DNA of 64,000 bases from Planctomycetota bacterium (GTDB lineage Bacteria > Planctomycetota > Phycisphaerae > UBA1845 > UTPLA1). Every line of letters starts with the position of its first letter. The stretch's first letter is position 1. Below the pieces are notes generated by a model. It had not been told where the DNA came from. It saw only the letters and a list, made by a program, of their open reading frames with translations, and searched no databases. Below are positions 54,096-64,000 of this stretch, piece by piece. The DNA lies in NCBI GenBank assembly GCA_016712275.1, contig JADJRI010000007.1, forward strand, positions 62,001 through 126,000, written 5' to 3'. The position numbers and the translations under genes were made by a program.

Positions 54096-54800
54096 ATGGC
54101 CAAAACGAAGGCAGTCGTTCTCTGCTCCGGCGGACTCAACAGCACCGTCCTTGCGACTATGACGCAACAGGAGCACATCCTGACCATGATGCATGTTCGC
54201 ATCGGACATCGCGCCGACGAACGGGAGTTCGAGCTTTTCGAGAAACAAGTGGACTTCTTCGATCCGCAGCACCACATTTCCGTTGAAATGCCGCACTTCG
54301 TCGCCATCGGCGGAAATGGTCGAGTCGATCAGGATCGTGACCTCGAAAACACGCGTGCCTCCGCCGAGGGTCGATCCAACAGCTATATACCCGGCCTCGT
54401 GGCCAGCCTGCTCAGTGCGGCGTGTTCATGGGCCAATGTCATCGGCGCCGGCAAGATCATGATTGGCGTCAGCGAAGACCTCGGGCCGCCGGGACCGCGG
54501 ACCAGCAGCATTTTTCCCGATTTTTCACGCGAGCATGTCGAACTATGCCGAAACGCCATTTTGACGGAAACGGCGCCAAGGGCCCTGACGGTCGAAATGC
54601 CGCTCATCGATCTTCCCCGTGCGGACATTATCAAGCTGGGGCAACGGCTGCATGCACCCTTTGAGATGACATGGTCATGTCTCTCATCCGGTGAGGAGGC
54701 GTGCGGAACGTGTTACGGTTGCGTGAATCGCGCGCGCGGATTCGTCGACGCGGGCCTGGCCGATCCGATCTTGTCGCGAGAAATGGCCGGCGCGCAATAA
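54096..54800 (+). CDS. QueC/ExsB-like PP-loop ATPase with Asn in the PP-loop
   Basis: The 234-residue protein resembles 7-cyano-7-deazaguanine synthase (QueC). PP-loop is VVLCSGGLNSTVLA; the usual SGGxDS has Asn for Asp. The family SYIPGL motif (about 92) and the C-terminal zinc motif SCLSSGEEACGTCYGC (Cys-x8-Cys-x2-Cys-x2-Cys) are present. The YGQRH region after strand two is replaced by MHVRIGHRADEREFEL. No queD, queE or queF lie near. It may make preQ0 for tRNA or be a diverged family member. It starts 83 bases after the YfiH-like gene. Confidence 0.75.
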   Translation: MAKTKAVVLCSGGLNSTVLATMTQQEHILTMMHVRIGHRADEREFELFEKQVDFFDPQHHISVEMPHFVAIGGNGRVDQDRDLENTRASAEGRSNSYIPGLVASLLSAACSWANVIGAGKIMIGVSEDLGPPGPRTSSIFPDFSREHVELCRNAILTETAPRALTVEMPLIDLPRADIIKLGQRLHAPFEMTWSCLSSGEEACGTCYGCVNRARGFVDAGLADPILSREMAGAQ

Positions 54801-54879
54801 GGTTAGAGTTTCTGCAGCGGGAATTGTGATCGAATCGCAGGGTTGCACGCGATGGGCAATTCGCCAATGGAGAGGTTTC

Positions 54880-57032
54880 TTACATCCGTTCGAGTGTCCT
54901 GATTCCCATCAGTCCCAATCCCAACTTTAGCGCCCGGGCGGTCAGGTCGCAGAGCCTCAAACGTGATGCCGCGATGGCGGCATCCGGCGCTTTGAGGACG
55001 GGACAATTTTCGTAAAATGTCATGAACCGGCCGGCCAGGTCGTACAGATATTCGCACAAGTAATTGGGCATTAGCGCATCGGCCACGCTATCGATGACTT
55101 CGGGAAATTTCAGAATGGCCAACGCCAGATCGCGCTCCGCCGGTTCGGCCAGCATAATTGTGCCGCCCTGACCGGCCGATCCGCTTTCGGCGCCCTTGCG
55201 ATGAATCGACCTGATTCGTGCGTAGGCATAAAGCAGATATGGCGCTGTGTTGCCCTGCAGTGCCAGCATTTTGTCCCACGAAAAGACGTAATCCGTATTT
55301 CGATTCTGGCAAAGATCGGCGTATTTCACCGCGGCGATACCGACCGTTTCAGCCACTTGGCGGATTTCCCCATCCGAGAAGCCGCGCTTTTTGTCCGCAT
55401 CGGACTCCGTTTCGCGAAGCTGTTTCTCGGCGCGATCAACCGCTTCCTCCAGCAGTTCCTTCAGCTTGACGCTATCGCCCGAGCGGGTTCGGAGCATTTT
55501 TCGATCTTCGCCGAGCACGGAGCCGAAGCTCACGTGTTCAAGAAGCGTGCGCGTGCCATCCGGTTTGCGCGACCAGCCGAGCGCGTGCACGGCCGGAAAC
55601 AGCATGTCAAAATGGAGCTTTTGCGGCGAGCCGACATGGTAGATCACGCGGTCCGCGCCGAGGCCGCCACCCAATTTCGCCAGCATGTCCGCGAGAGCCG
55701 GGGTTTTCAGATCGACCGGATGTTTCGTCGGATGGGCACAGCGAAACAGCGCCGCGGCAAGATCGGTGGTTGCGTAGAGCGATGCGCCGTCCGACTTTTG
55801 GATGATCATCGGCAAGGGATCGCCCTGGGCCCTTTGAATGCCGGCGTGCCGTCGGGCTTTTCGAGATAAATACAGAGCGCGCCCTTGTCCCGACGACAAG
55901 TGGCCGTGATGTCGCCGGACTGACCTGACTTGGATTGGAGCGAAACCTGAACTTCCTCGATTACATGCGGAAGCATCGGCTCGTAGAAGCTCGCCGCGCA
56001 CATCGTCATCATTCAGCAGAACGCCCAAGCGGCGATACAATTCGTTGCATTCGCGAAGTGTCGCCTCTTTGGCACGACGCCAAGCCTCCAGTTCCTGGGT
56101 ATTGTCTCCGCCCGCTTTTCCCTGAAGCATGGCCGCGACATACCGCGACAGCTCCGACAGCGGCGTGGTCGATCCGGACGAGGATTTGACAACGACGTCC
56201 GTGCCGTTGGCGGCTGATTCAATCGCGTTGACATAGCGATAGGCCGGCAACAGCAGGGAAAGCTCGGCTCGAGTGTTTTGATGTAGTCGAGAAACCGGCT
56301 GCCGTCCGGATCGCGGTCGAGGTTTTCCTGATGGACCGCAGCCCTTTCGCGCAACAACGCCAGCTTTTGCGGCGAATCGGTCTTGGCCAAATCCGACAAT
56401 TGGCCCGCAAGGCGATCGAAATCCGCCGCCGTTTCACCCGTGTGTCGCGCCATGCACAAATGCCACAGGGCGAGAATCACCTTGCCGAATTGCGTGCCCC
56501 AATCGCCGAGATGATTCTGACGAATGACGTTGTGGCCCTGGAACCCAAGCGACCGTGCCAGCACATCGCCGATGATTGTGCTGCGCAAATGGCCGACGTG
56601 CATTTCCTTGGCGACATTGGGCGAGGAGTAGTCGATGACCACGGTCTGTCGATTGGCCGCCGGGACAGTTTCGATTCCCAGTCGATCGTCTTTCGACCCA
56701 TCCGCCTCGGGTGCAATTGCGTTCAATTGGCCGGCGATGAAAGCGTCGCTTAGCTTGAAATTGATGAAGCCCGGCCCGGCAATGCAATCGTCGCCGAGAT
56801 TCAACAAATCGGCGGCCGATCCGCGAAGCTGTTCAACGATTTTCACCGCGACATCGCGCGGCTTCATCCCCAGCTTCTTTGCGAGTGCCATCGCGGCGTT
56901 GCATTGATAGTCGCCAAACCTGGCATCGCCCGACGGCTTCACCACCGGATCCTGATCGCGCACGGCATCACCGAAAGCGGCCGTCATGCTTGCGCTGATG
57001 TATTCACGAAGTTCAGCGAGAAGGGATTTCAT
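54880..57032 (-). CDS. argS: Arginyl-tRNA synthetase, about three frame breaks
   Basis: Charges tRNA-Arg. From ATG 57032: the N-terminal Add1 domain, then SSPNVAKEMHVGHLRST, the HIGH-type motif, and NHLGDWGTQFGK. Breaks near 56265, 56005 and 55820 divide the rest, which continues YRYVNAIESAAN, SLQSKSGQSGD, LPMIIQKSDGASLYATTDLAA, RVIYHVGSPQKLHFDMLF and GEDRKMLRTRSGDSVKL. The last contains the region where KMSK would lie (RKMLRTR, as is normal for many ArgRS). The C-terminal anticodon domain ends at 54880. An essential gene, so breaks are almost certainly sequence errors. Confidence 0.93.
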
Positions 57033-57056
57033 GAAAGTGCCAAAACCGCAACGTTT

Positions 57057-57510
57057 CTATTTTTCCCAATTCACTTTTTCGCTGTCGCCCCACAGAGATT
57101 CGAGATCGTAAAACGCGCGCTGCTCCCCCATCAAAGAGGTGGATCACGACATCGACATAATCGACAACGATCCACGTGCTTTCGTCATAACCGCTGACGC
57201 CATAGGGCTTCTCGCCGCGCTCTTTGCCCATCTCCTTGATATGATCGGCCACCTCCCGCATTTGACGATCGCTCGTTCCATTGGCAATGACGAAAAAATC
57301 GCAGATCGGACTGATTCCGCGCAGATCCATGACCACAATCTCTTCGCATTTATCGTCGCGCATCAGCTTCGCGCAGTCTATCGCAAACTGCCGCGCTGCT
57401 TCGCTGCCGCGCGTCGGCTTGGCACGCTGTCTTTCGGTGGCGGCCGGCTCTGTTACAGCAGCACGACGCGTGCGGGCCACACTTTTCAAAATTTCCTCTT
57501 TCCCTGCCAT
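57057..57510 (-). CDS. rsfS: Ribosomal silencing factor RsfS, frame break near 57127
   Basis: ATG 57510. The core reads FAIDCAKLMRDDKCEEIVVMDLRGISPICDFFVIANGTSDRQ and WIVVDYVDVVIHLF, all typical of RsfS, which binds L14 and blocks subunit joining. The CCCCC run at 57124-57128 (GGGGG on the coding strand) appears to hold one base too many. With one fewer, the frame gives EQRAFYDLESLWGDSEKVNW and a TAG at 57057-57059. This is the standard family end. argS starts 25 bases downstream. Confidence 0.92.
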
Positions 57511-57702
57511 GTTGAACCAATCGATATCGGCTGCGGCCGACTCCAAAAAGCACTGACTAACCTAGTACAACGCGACCGTTGTTCAATAAAAACGACCGGC
57601 CCGCGACACACAAGCGCCGCAGGCCGGTTGGATTCTAATCGAAAAGCCTGAATCTGTCAGACGCCTCTTGCTGAGGCCCGACACAACGCATCAGGCGGAG
57701 GC

Positions 57703-60497
57703 TTAGTTGCCCAAGCCAAGGAGCGAGCCGATCTTTGGCCCATAGGCAACCACAAGACCGGCGAACACAACGCTGACCATGCTCATCAGCTTGATCAGAA
57801 TGTTGAGCGACGGGCCGGAGGTGTCCTTGAATGGATCGCCAACGGTATCACCGACAACCGTCGCCTTGTGATCCGACGAGCCCTTTCCGTAAACGATTTC
57901 GTCATCGGATTCGGCGAGTTCGGCACGGGCGGCGATGGCTTCGCGTATGGCGGCGGGAACCAATTCGCGGGCCGCGGCATCGGTCTTGAATGCCTTGGCC
58001 GTGATCTTGCCGAAGGTTTCAATGTACTTCTTGGCGTTGTCCCACGCGCCGCCGGCATTTGCCATAAACACGGCGACAGCAAAACCAGCCACCAGGCCGC
58101 CGGCGAGAAGTCCCATGACCCCGGCGACGCCAAACACAAGGCCGACCGCAATGGGCGCGATGATTGCCAGCAACGACGGGAAGATCATTTCCTTCTGGGC
58201 GCCGGCGGTGGAAATCGCGACGCAATTCGCGTAGTCGGGAATCATGCCGCCATTGTATGGAACCGGCGTTCTCGGCCAGTTGTCGGGATTGCGGATGTAG
58301 GCATCATTGTGGCCCTGGCCCTTCAGATATGCCCGCACGTTGCAAACTGACGACGGCATTCGAGCATCATCTCATTGGCGGCACGACCCACCGCCTTCAT
58401 CGTCAAGGCGCAGAAAAGGAACGTGAGCAGCACACCCGCGAACAACCCGCAGAGCACCCGCGGATTCATGAGCGTGACGTTGTAGAACTGCATGAATTGT
58501 TCCATGGATGCCTTGCGCACGGGAACGACCGCCACTTGTTCGCCGCCGACTTTGAGCGCGCCGACGTATTCGTCCTCCCGCGAGCCCGCCGATAAGTCAG
58601 ACACCGCGAATCGCTGGCCCGGCTTGATTGTTCCAGCGGATTCGAGTTTGCGAAGCTCTTTGCTGCCGAGGCAGACCAGCGCTTTGTAGTTGCGCGTCTT
58701 CTTGGCATCGCCTGCGTCCTTCATGGCGAATTTGCCATAGCCGATATAGATAGGCCCGACGGCACCTTCTATCTCGGCCCCGGAAATCGTGCTACTTACG
58801 ACCGTTTCGGCTTCATGCAGCATGCCGAGGCGAACTTCGTCGATATAGGCCGCGAGCAGGGCGAGCGCCGTCAATGCGGCGGAGCCGATTGCAAAACCCT
58901 TGCCGGTGGCGGCCGTCGTGTTGCCGAGCGAGTCGAGCGCATCTGTTCGCTGACGCACTTCCGGCTTCTGGTGGGTCATTTCCGCATTGCCGCCCGCGTT
59001 GTCGGCGATGGGTCCATAGGCATCGGTCGCAAGAGTAATGCCGAGCGTGGCCAACATGCCGACCGCGGCAATGCCGACGCCGTAAAGACCGAGCATATAT
59101 TCCGTCGCGCCGCCGGCGGAAACAAAGGCCACGAGAATGGCGATGATAACCGTAAGCAAGCTGGCCCACGTGCTCTTCATGCCTTCGGCGATGCCGCCGA
59201 TGATGACCGTCGCGGGACCGGTGACAGCCTGCTGGCTCAGTTCACGCGTCGGCTTGAAGTCGTAGCTGGTATAGATTTCCGTGGCTTTGCCGATGATGAC
59301 GCCGGCGACAAGGCCTGCCACGATACTGCCCCAAATGCCAAGCCAACTGGGGGCAATCCCACTTTCGGGCATCGGAAAACCCTGGCCAATCAGGAAATAG
59401 CAAATCGCAAGCGAAGCAACGATGATGAAGGCACTGCTTCCCCAGATGCCGCGATTGAGTGCGGCCATGAGTTGCCCCAGATTCGCACCTTCGTGCGTTT
59501 TGACCAGATAGATGCCGGCGATCGACAATAAAATGCCGATTCCGGCCAGGACCATGGGCAAGGACAGCAATCGCATGGCTGCGGCAAAACCGCTCGCCGA
59601 CGTATCGTCGCCGAACATGGACACGGCCGCGGCAACGCCCAGGGCGGCCGTGGCGAGAATTGAACCCGCATAGGATTCATAAAGGTCGGCGCCCATGCCC
59701 GCCACGTCGCCGACGTTATCGCCGACGTTGTCTGCAATGGTGGCCGGGTTACGCGAATCGTCTTCAGGAATGCCCGCTTCGACCTTACCGACCAGGTCAG
59801 CGCCGACATCGGCCGCTTTCGTATAGATACCGCAGCCAACGCGGGCAAAGAGTGCCTGCGTCGAGGCACCCATGCCGAAGGTCAGCATGATGACTGTAAT
59901 GCTCGTCAGCGACATGTCTGAGCCGAGGAAGTACAACGCAAGAAACCAGAGCGTGATGTCCAGCATGGCGAAGCCGACGACGACCAGGCCCATGACGGAA
60001 CCGGCTCGAAACGCCACGACAAGACCTTGATTCAGGCTTTCGCGAGCGCCGGCGGTTGTGCGGTGGGCCGCATTGGTCGCGGTTTTCATGCCGATGAAAC
60101 CGCATAGACCGGAGAAAAAGCCGCAGGTCAAGAATGCAAAGGGCACGATGCCGTGCTGAACGCCAAGGCCGAATGCCATCCATGCAAGCAACGCAGACAA
60201 GCCGAGGAATACAACAAGCACTACTTTGTACTGCCGCCACAGATAGGCGTAGGCGCCGTCGCGAACGAAGCCGGCAATCATTTTCATGTTGTCGTCGCCT
60301 TCGTTCTTGCTCATGATTTCTTTATAGAACTTGTAGGCGAAGAACAGGCCGATTCCGGCTCCGACCAAACCGGACCACCACAAGGCGGGAATGTTCGCGA
60401 GCGAATGCTCCGCATCTCCCGCATCCGCCGCGAAGGCCGCGCCGGCCGTCGCAGCGACAACGCCGACCGCGATGCCGAGCATTCGCATTACACCCAT
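57703..60497 (-). CDS. hppA: Membrane-bound proton/sodium pyrophosphatase, frame break near 58345
   Basis: Start about ATG 60497. About 16 membrane helices. Diagnostic motifs: DVGADLVGKVEAGIPEDDSRNPATIADNVGDNVGD (as separate blocks of the substrate site), DAYGPIADNAGGNAEM, and, after the break near 58345, MANAGGAWDNAKKYIE and DTVGDPFKDTSGPSLN. GNTTAATGKG has Ala and Gly at the positions that in K+-independent enzymes are Lys and Thr, suggesting a K+-dependent type. An extra segment of about 100 residues interrupts the normal enzyme between IDEVRLGML and NPRVLCGLF (58470-58825). The ion pumped cannot be told. Confidence 0.93.
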
Positions 60498-61438
60498 CCA
60501 ACCCCCAGATCGTTTGCTTCGATTCACAAAAAAGTCTCCTGTGTTGTCCGTTCCGCACACATTGCCAAGTTGCCGTAACACGATTCAGCCGGGTCCATTT
60601 CACCGACCGTCACCGCCGATCAAACGACCAGCGGGCTTCATGATTGTGACTTATTTCACGAACCCGGCGCGATCGTCTGACTCCATCGCTTGCTCGAACA
60701 AAACGCGCCGCTTCAGTTAGAAGGCGCCACGCTGGTTTCGAAGCTCGCCGTCAAACTCACTCGATTCTCAAGTCGTGATTCCCGGGAACTTTCCCGGCCT
60801 GAACGCTTTCGGCTTTCATGAGAAAATCAAGCACGATCGCAACGCCTGAATCGAGGACCGCGCCAACGGACCCGACTCATCGCGCCAACTTCATCAGGGT
60901 CGCACAATATACTGCCGACTTCCCAAATCAACGGCCGCAAACGACATAAAGAGCGGCCCCATCGATATTTCAGAAAACGATCACCGCGAATCCTTAGCGT
61001 TGTCGTAATTACGAACCCCATTCAGTCGGAAAATCTGCCTTGTTTTCCAGTTACCACATTGAAAGTTGCCCCGGCTGCCGTATCAGAAATATTTTGTAAG
61101 TCTATTTCATGATTAACTTTATGTGAATAAGGCGTCGCCCCGCTGGCCAAGCAAATTAGGACTGGCGACTGCCTTTCGCCATCCATGTCGGGACCCTATT
61201 ATGTACGTATCCTGCACCGCATCGAAAACCGTCAACGGTGGCACTTGTCCATCGGGATGACAATGTAAAGCCTGAGTCGTATCCATTAGGCTCAAGGTAA
61301 ATTGCATCCACATGCAGAAACTGGCGTTTGGTGGCTCATTTTTTTTTTGACATCCGAGTCGGATTAACACACCTTTTTGCGTATTAAGCACCGGTTGATG
61401 GTGCAGTGACTGAACCGAATCTCAGCCGGAGGCGACCC
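60498..61438. other. Long divergent intergenic region
   Basis: About 940 bases between the hppA start and the FlgT-N-like gene. No convincing gene, RNA or repeat was recognised. A CCGGGAA-CT-TTCCCGG palindrome lies near 60782 and an A/T-rich stretch (TTTTTTTTTTGACA) near 61340. Promoters for both genes must lie here. Confidence 0.5.
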
Positions 61439-62646
61439 ATGGACGCAAGACATTTTCACTGGCAATTCCGAACAATCGTAATCTCTTTGATTTTCTTGAA
61501 CGGTATTGCACTGGCAGGCCTGAAGCCAGGCGACGACGTGAAGGTCATTACCGTGACCGGCGAAGCGGCCGGGACCGATCTGAACGCCATGGAACAAGCC
61601 AAGCAGGATGCTCTGCGCAAGGCGGTTGAGCAGGCCTGTGGAACCTTCATCAGTTCGCACACTAAGACCAAGAACTACCAGGCGGTTTATGACAAGATTA
61701 TGTCACTCGCGGCGGGGTTCGTGACCGAATATGACGTGCTCGAGCGGACCAAGGACGATGAAATCAGCCGCTGCAAGATCAGGGCCACCGTCTCCACCAT
61801 GAGTTTCGAGAAGGAATCGGCTCTGCTGCTCCATACGCTGGAAGCCGAGGGTAATCCCCGATGTGTCGTCGTGGTCGTCGAAGACAACAATGTGGACGAC
61901 GAGATGCCGCCCAAGACCGATGCCGTCGCACAAAGCGCCCTCGAGCGATTCTTCATCGAAAAAGGCGTGCAGCTCATGGATCAGTCCGGCTCGGCCCAGT
62001 CGAAGGATCGCGACATTGCCCTGGCCGCGATCAACGATGATGTGAAGAAGCTGGCGGCGATGGCTGCATCATTCAAGGCCGATGTGGTGATTCGCGGCGT
62101 GGCCGATGCGCGGATGGCCGGCACGAGCGAAATCGGCGGGCGCACGCTGTTCAAGTGGAGCGCGACGATCACCATTCGCGCCTACCACACCGACAGCGCT
62201 CAAATGCTGATGTCGGGCGTTTATTCGGAAACAAAGGCAACGACGAATGAAAACCAGGGCGGCGACGAGGCCATTCGCGCCTGCGCCGAAAAAAATGCCG
62301 GCAAGATCCTAAAGGACCTTGGCGAGGCATGGCGAAAAGACAAAACGTTCGAAGGTCGATTCAACTCACCCTTGAGAATTGCTCGCGGAAGGATTTCAAG
62401 CAGTTTGAGGCGGCGCTGTCCAATGAACGGGGCGTGCAGGCGGTGCGCATGCGCGAACTCGTCAACCGGGTGTGCCAGATCGAGATCGACTGGGAATATG
62501 ATCTCGAACGGTTGGCGACGCGCATCGAGCAGCTCAATGCAGACGGCACGACCTATGAAATCACCGAACAGACGCATGACCGAATCGGCGCCCGTATTAT
62601 AAAAGGCGGCTCGCCGGCCCCCTCGTCGCGCGATACGGATGAATAG
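61439..62646 (+). CDS. Secreted FlgT-N-like domain protein, frame break near 62350
   Basis: ATG 61439 has GGAGG eight bases upstream. A signal peptide (about 1-25: TIVISLIFLNGIALAG) is followed by ITVTGEAAGTDLNAMEQAKQDALRKAVEQACG and a VTEYDVL segment, the pattern of the N-terminal domain of flagellar assembly protein T and LPP20-like proteins. The middle has a CsgG-like alternation (VVVVVEDNNVDDEM, ADVVIRGVADARM). After one indel near 62350, RRSIQLTLENCSRKDFKQFE and the conserved end follow. Total about 400 residues. No flagellar genes are near, so the role is open. Confidence 0.78.
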
Positions 62647-62988
62647 GCTTACAATCTCCTGCACCTTACTTTGAAGTGCATTCCCAAGTAAGGAATATTC
62701 CTACGCCAATTCCGGTTTAGTCAATTGAGCCGTGAACCAAGGGCTGTACGTCCTAAAACAACCAAAACACTCTGAATCCCTAGCAGTTTTAGGGCTTTGC
62801 TCGAATTGTACTGACCAAAGTTCGTCCATTCGCGTTAGACCGAATCGATTAATGCTCGAAAAGCTTGTATTTGAGGGTCTCGTTCTGGTTAAATACGTGT
62901 CGCGAGTGCATCGGGGGGTGCAATGAGTCCATTGTAAAGACTCGCACCCACCCTGATAAAGTTCGATCCGAAGGAGGATGGTAACTGT
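62647..62988. other. Intergenic before the last PEP-CTERM gene
   Basis: A 342-base AT-richer gap; no gene seen. It ends with GAAGGAGG, the ribosome site for ATG 62989. Probably contains that gene's promoter. Confidence 0.5.
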
Positions 62989-63741
62989 ATGCGAAGGACT
63001 CTTATTTGCGGCATGGCCGCACTGCTGGCTGTTGCGTCGTCGGCGCAAGCGGCAATCGTTTACGACGCCAGTATTCAAACTGGGTTTAGGACAAATGTGG
63101 GACAGGCTGGATTTTTTACGGGCGCAACGGCGGACAGCGCACGCGTCAATTTTGATGATGTGCTCATTCCTGCCGCCACGCTGGGTCTCAACACGTTGCT
63201 CGAAGTGACCAAAGTGACCGTCGGAATTCGTCAGGTCGCCGGCGCGCCGGCGACCGATGTTTTGGTCTCTTGGACGACGTTCACGACCACTCCCATTGCA
63301 CCCGATTCTCACATCGACTCACCGGGATCGCTGATTGGGACGCAATCACTCGGAGCTGCCGCAGCCGCGGTGACTTCGATTGTCACCATTGGTGACGGGA
63401 TTACACCGCTTTTTACGGCGCCCTTGAATCTTTCATTGATTCCGGGTTTTGGTTCATTTGCGCTGGGTGTACAACTTTCCTCTACTAGCAATTTGAACGG
63501 CTGGCGAAATACAACACCGGCTGTCGGCTTTGCTAATGCAAACCAAGCCGCATGGATGTATGACCCCAACCATACTGCGACGGCCAACACCGAAGTTCTT
63601 TATAGCTTCGGCGTGCCGAGCGCTTCCGTACCTCCCAGCACCTATTACATTGTCATCGAAGGTACACCCGTACCCGAACCGACGACGCTCAGCATGCTCG
63701 CGATTGGCGGGCTGATGTTGCTTAAGCGACGACGCGCATGA
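62989..63741 (+). CDS. PEP-CTERM sorting domain protein
   Basis: ATG 62989 follows AAGGAGG. The 250-residue protein has a signal peptide (RRTLICGMAALLAVASSAQA) and ends VPEPTTLSMLAIGGLMLLKRRRA, a clear PEP-CTERM. The body is beta-rich and Thr/Ala/Gly-rich (TKVTVGIRQVAGAPATDVLVSW; FALGVQLSSTSNLNGW), without catalytic motifs. It is presumably surface or matrix material. A perfect terminator follows 57 bases after the stop, so the gene is monocistronic. Confidence 0.92.
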   Translation: MRRTLICGMAALLAVASSAQAAIVYDASIQTGFRTNVGQAGFFTGATADSARVNFDDVLIPAATLGLNTLLEVTKVTVGIRQVAGAPATDVLVSWTTFTTTPIAPDSHIDSPGSLIGTQSLGAAAAAVTSIVTIGDGITPLFTAPLNLSLIPGFGSFALGVQLSSTSNLNGWRNTTPAVGFANANQAAWMYDPNHTATANTEVLYSFGVPSASVPPSTYYIVIEGTPVPEPTTLSMLAIGGLMLLKRRRA

Positions 63742-63797
63742 CGCAGCGTCCAACTCGCTGAGCGATTTCGACGCGAATACAGCACATAGTGATTTAA

Positions 63798-63836
63798 AAG
63801 CGGCGTGGCGATAATCAATCGCCACGCCGCTTTTCT
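63798..63836 (+). terminator. Intrinsic terminator of the PEP-CTERM gene
   Basis: AAGCGGCGTGGCGAT (63798-63812), loop AATCA, ATCGCCACGCCGCTT (63818-63832), then TTCTATTT. Perfect 15-bp stem. Confidence 0.92.
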
Positions 63837-63947
63837 ATTTGACCAGCTCCGTTGCGCGGGAAAATCCCCATCTTGCGTTGTGATCGGCGCGAGGATGAGG
63901 CATAATGGGAATGCAGTTGCACGCACCATCGAGCGAGGATTTGAGCC

Positions 63948-64000
63948 ATGGCCATTCAACCGATTGACGGCACCATCCGATTGACCGTCAACGGTCGCCA
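63948..64000 (+). CDS. Partial gene, runs off the right edge
   Basis: ATG 63948, with GCGAGG about nine bases upstream, opens MAIQPIDGTIRLTVNGR and continues past the window. Too short to identify. The spacing after the terminator and the ribosome site support a real start. Confidence 0.5.
   Translation, partial: MAIQPIDGTIRLTVNGR

Noticed and set aside
1..64000. tRNA genes
   Set aside because: I scanned for T-loop words such as GGTTCGAATCC and found none with a matching cloverleaf; a dedicated scan would be needed to be sure.

Overview
The window reads as chromosomal DNA of a GC-rich, Gram-negative-type bacterium, most likely a member of the Planctomycetota or a close relative. This is an inference. 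It rests on three PEP-CTERM secreted proteins, secreted proteins with calcium-binding DCNxNGxPD, dockerin-like and CDDGDPCT repeats, an XrtA-type polysaccharide deacetylase, and a membrane pyrophosphatase. No rRNA, tRNA, CRISPR array or intact insertion sequence was recognised.

Layout. 1-4.6 kb: a truncated lipoprotein gene, a GH113-like TIM-barrel hydrolase, a small DUF6197-like protein and an RRM RNA-binding protein with a clear terminator. 4.6-9.1 kb: two PEP-CTERM proteins and a large repeat protein split by a frameshift, among dispersed repeats and a gene fragment. 9.5-14.5 kb: CPBP protease, an SPFH/band-7 protein interrupted by an in-frame TAG, a zinc-ribbon protein, an O-methyltransferase and asd. 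14.8-17.6 kb: a secreted matrixin-like metalloprotease. 17.8-43.9 kb: a large surface-glycan locus with an MBOAT/SGNH acylation pair, CapK-like ligase, DUF218 protein, polysaccharide deacetylase, formyltransferase and left-handed beta-helix acyltransferase, VOC protein, FkbH-like HAD/GNAT enzyme with its own acyl carrier protein, DUF2723 membrane protein, Fcl, Gmd, UDP-sugar epimerases, two methyltransferases, several glycosyltransferases, a GDSL hydrolase, and a carbamoyltransferase/SxtJ/DUF5989 trio. 44.9-49 kb: a dockerin-type secreted protein and a glycogen-synthase-like glycosyltransferase. 49-54.8 kb: a B12-binding-fold protein, CPA2 antiporter, alcohol dehydrogenase, YfiH/PgeF protein and QueC-like protein. 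54.9-60.5 kb: argS, rsfS and hppA. 61.4-64 kb: a FlgT-N-like secreted protein, a PEP-CTERM protein and the first codons of one more gene.

The glycan locus could make activated deoxy and uronic sugars (Gmd, Fcl, GalE-like and SDR epimerases), assemble them (glycosyltransferases, DUF2723), and decorate the chain. The candidate decorations are formyl, acyl, methyl, carbamoyl and possibly FkbH/ACP-derived three-carbon groups. PEP-CTERM proteins and an XrtA-type deacetylase fit an exosortase/exopolysaccharide surface system, but no exosortase gene is visible here.

A caution for every reader: about two dozen frame breaks split otherwise well-conserved genes, including the housekeeping genes argS, rsfS and hppA. 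Several lie in G or C homopolymers. They look like uncorrected base-calling errors more than true decay, so split genes are given below as single loci with the break position.
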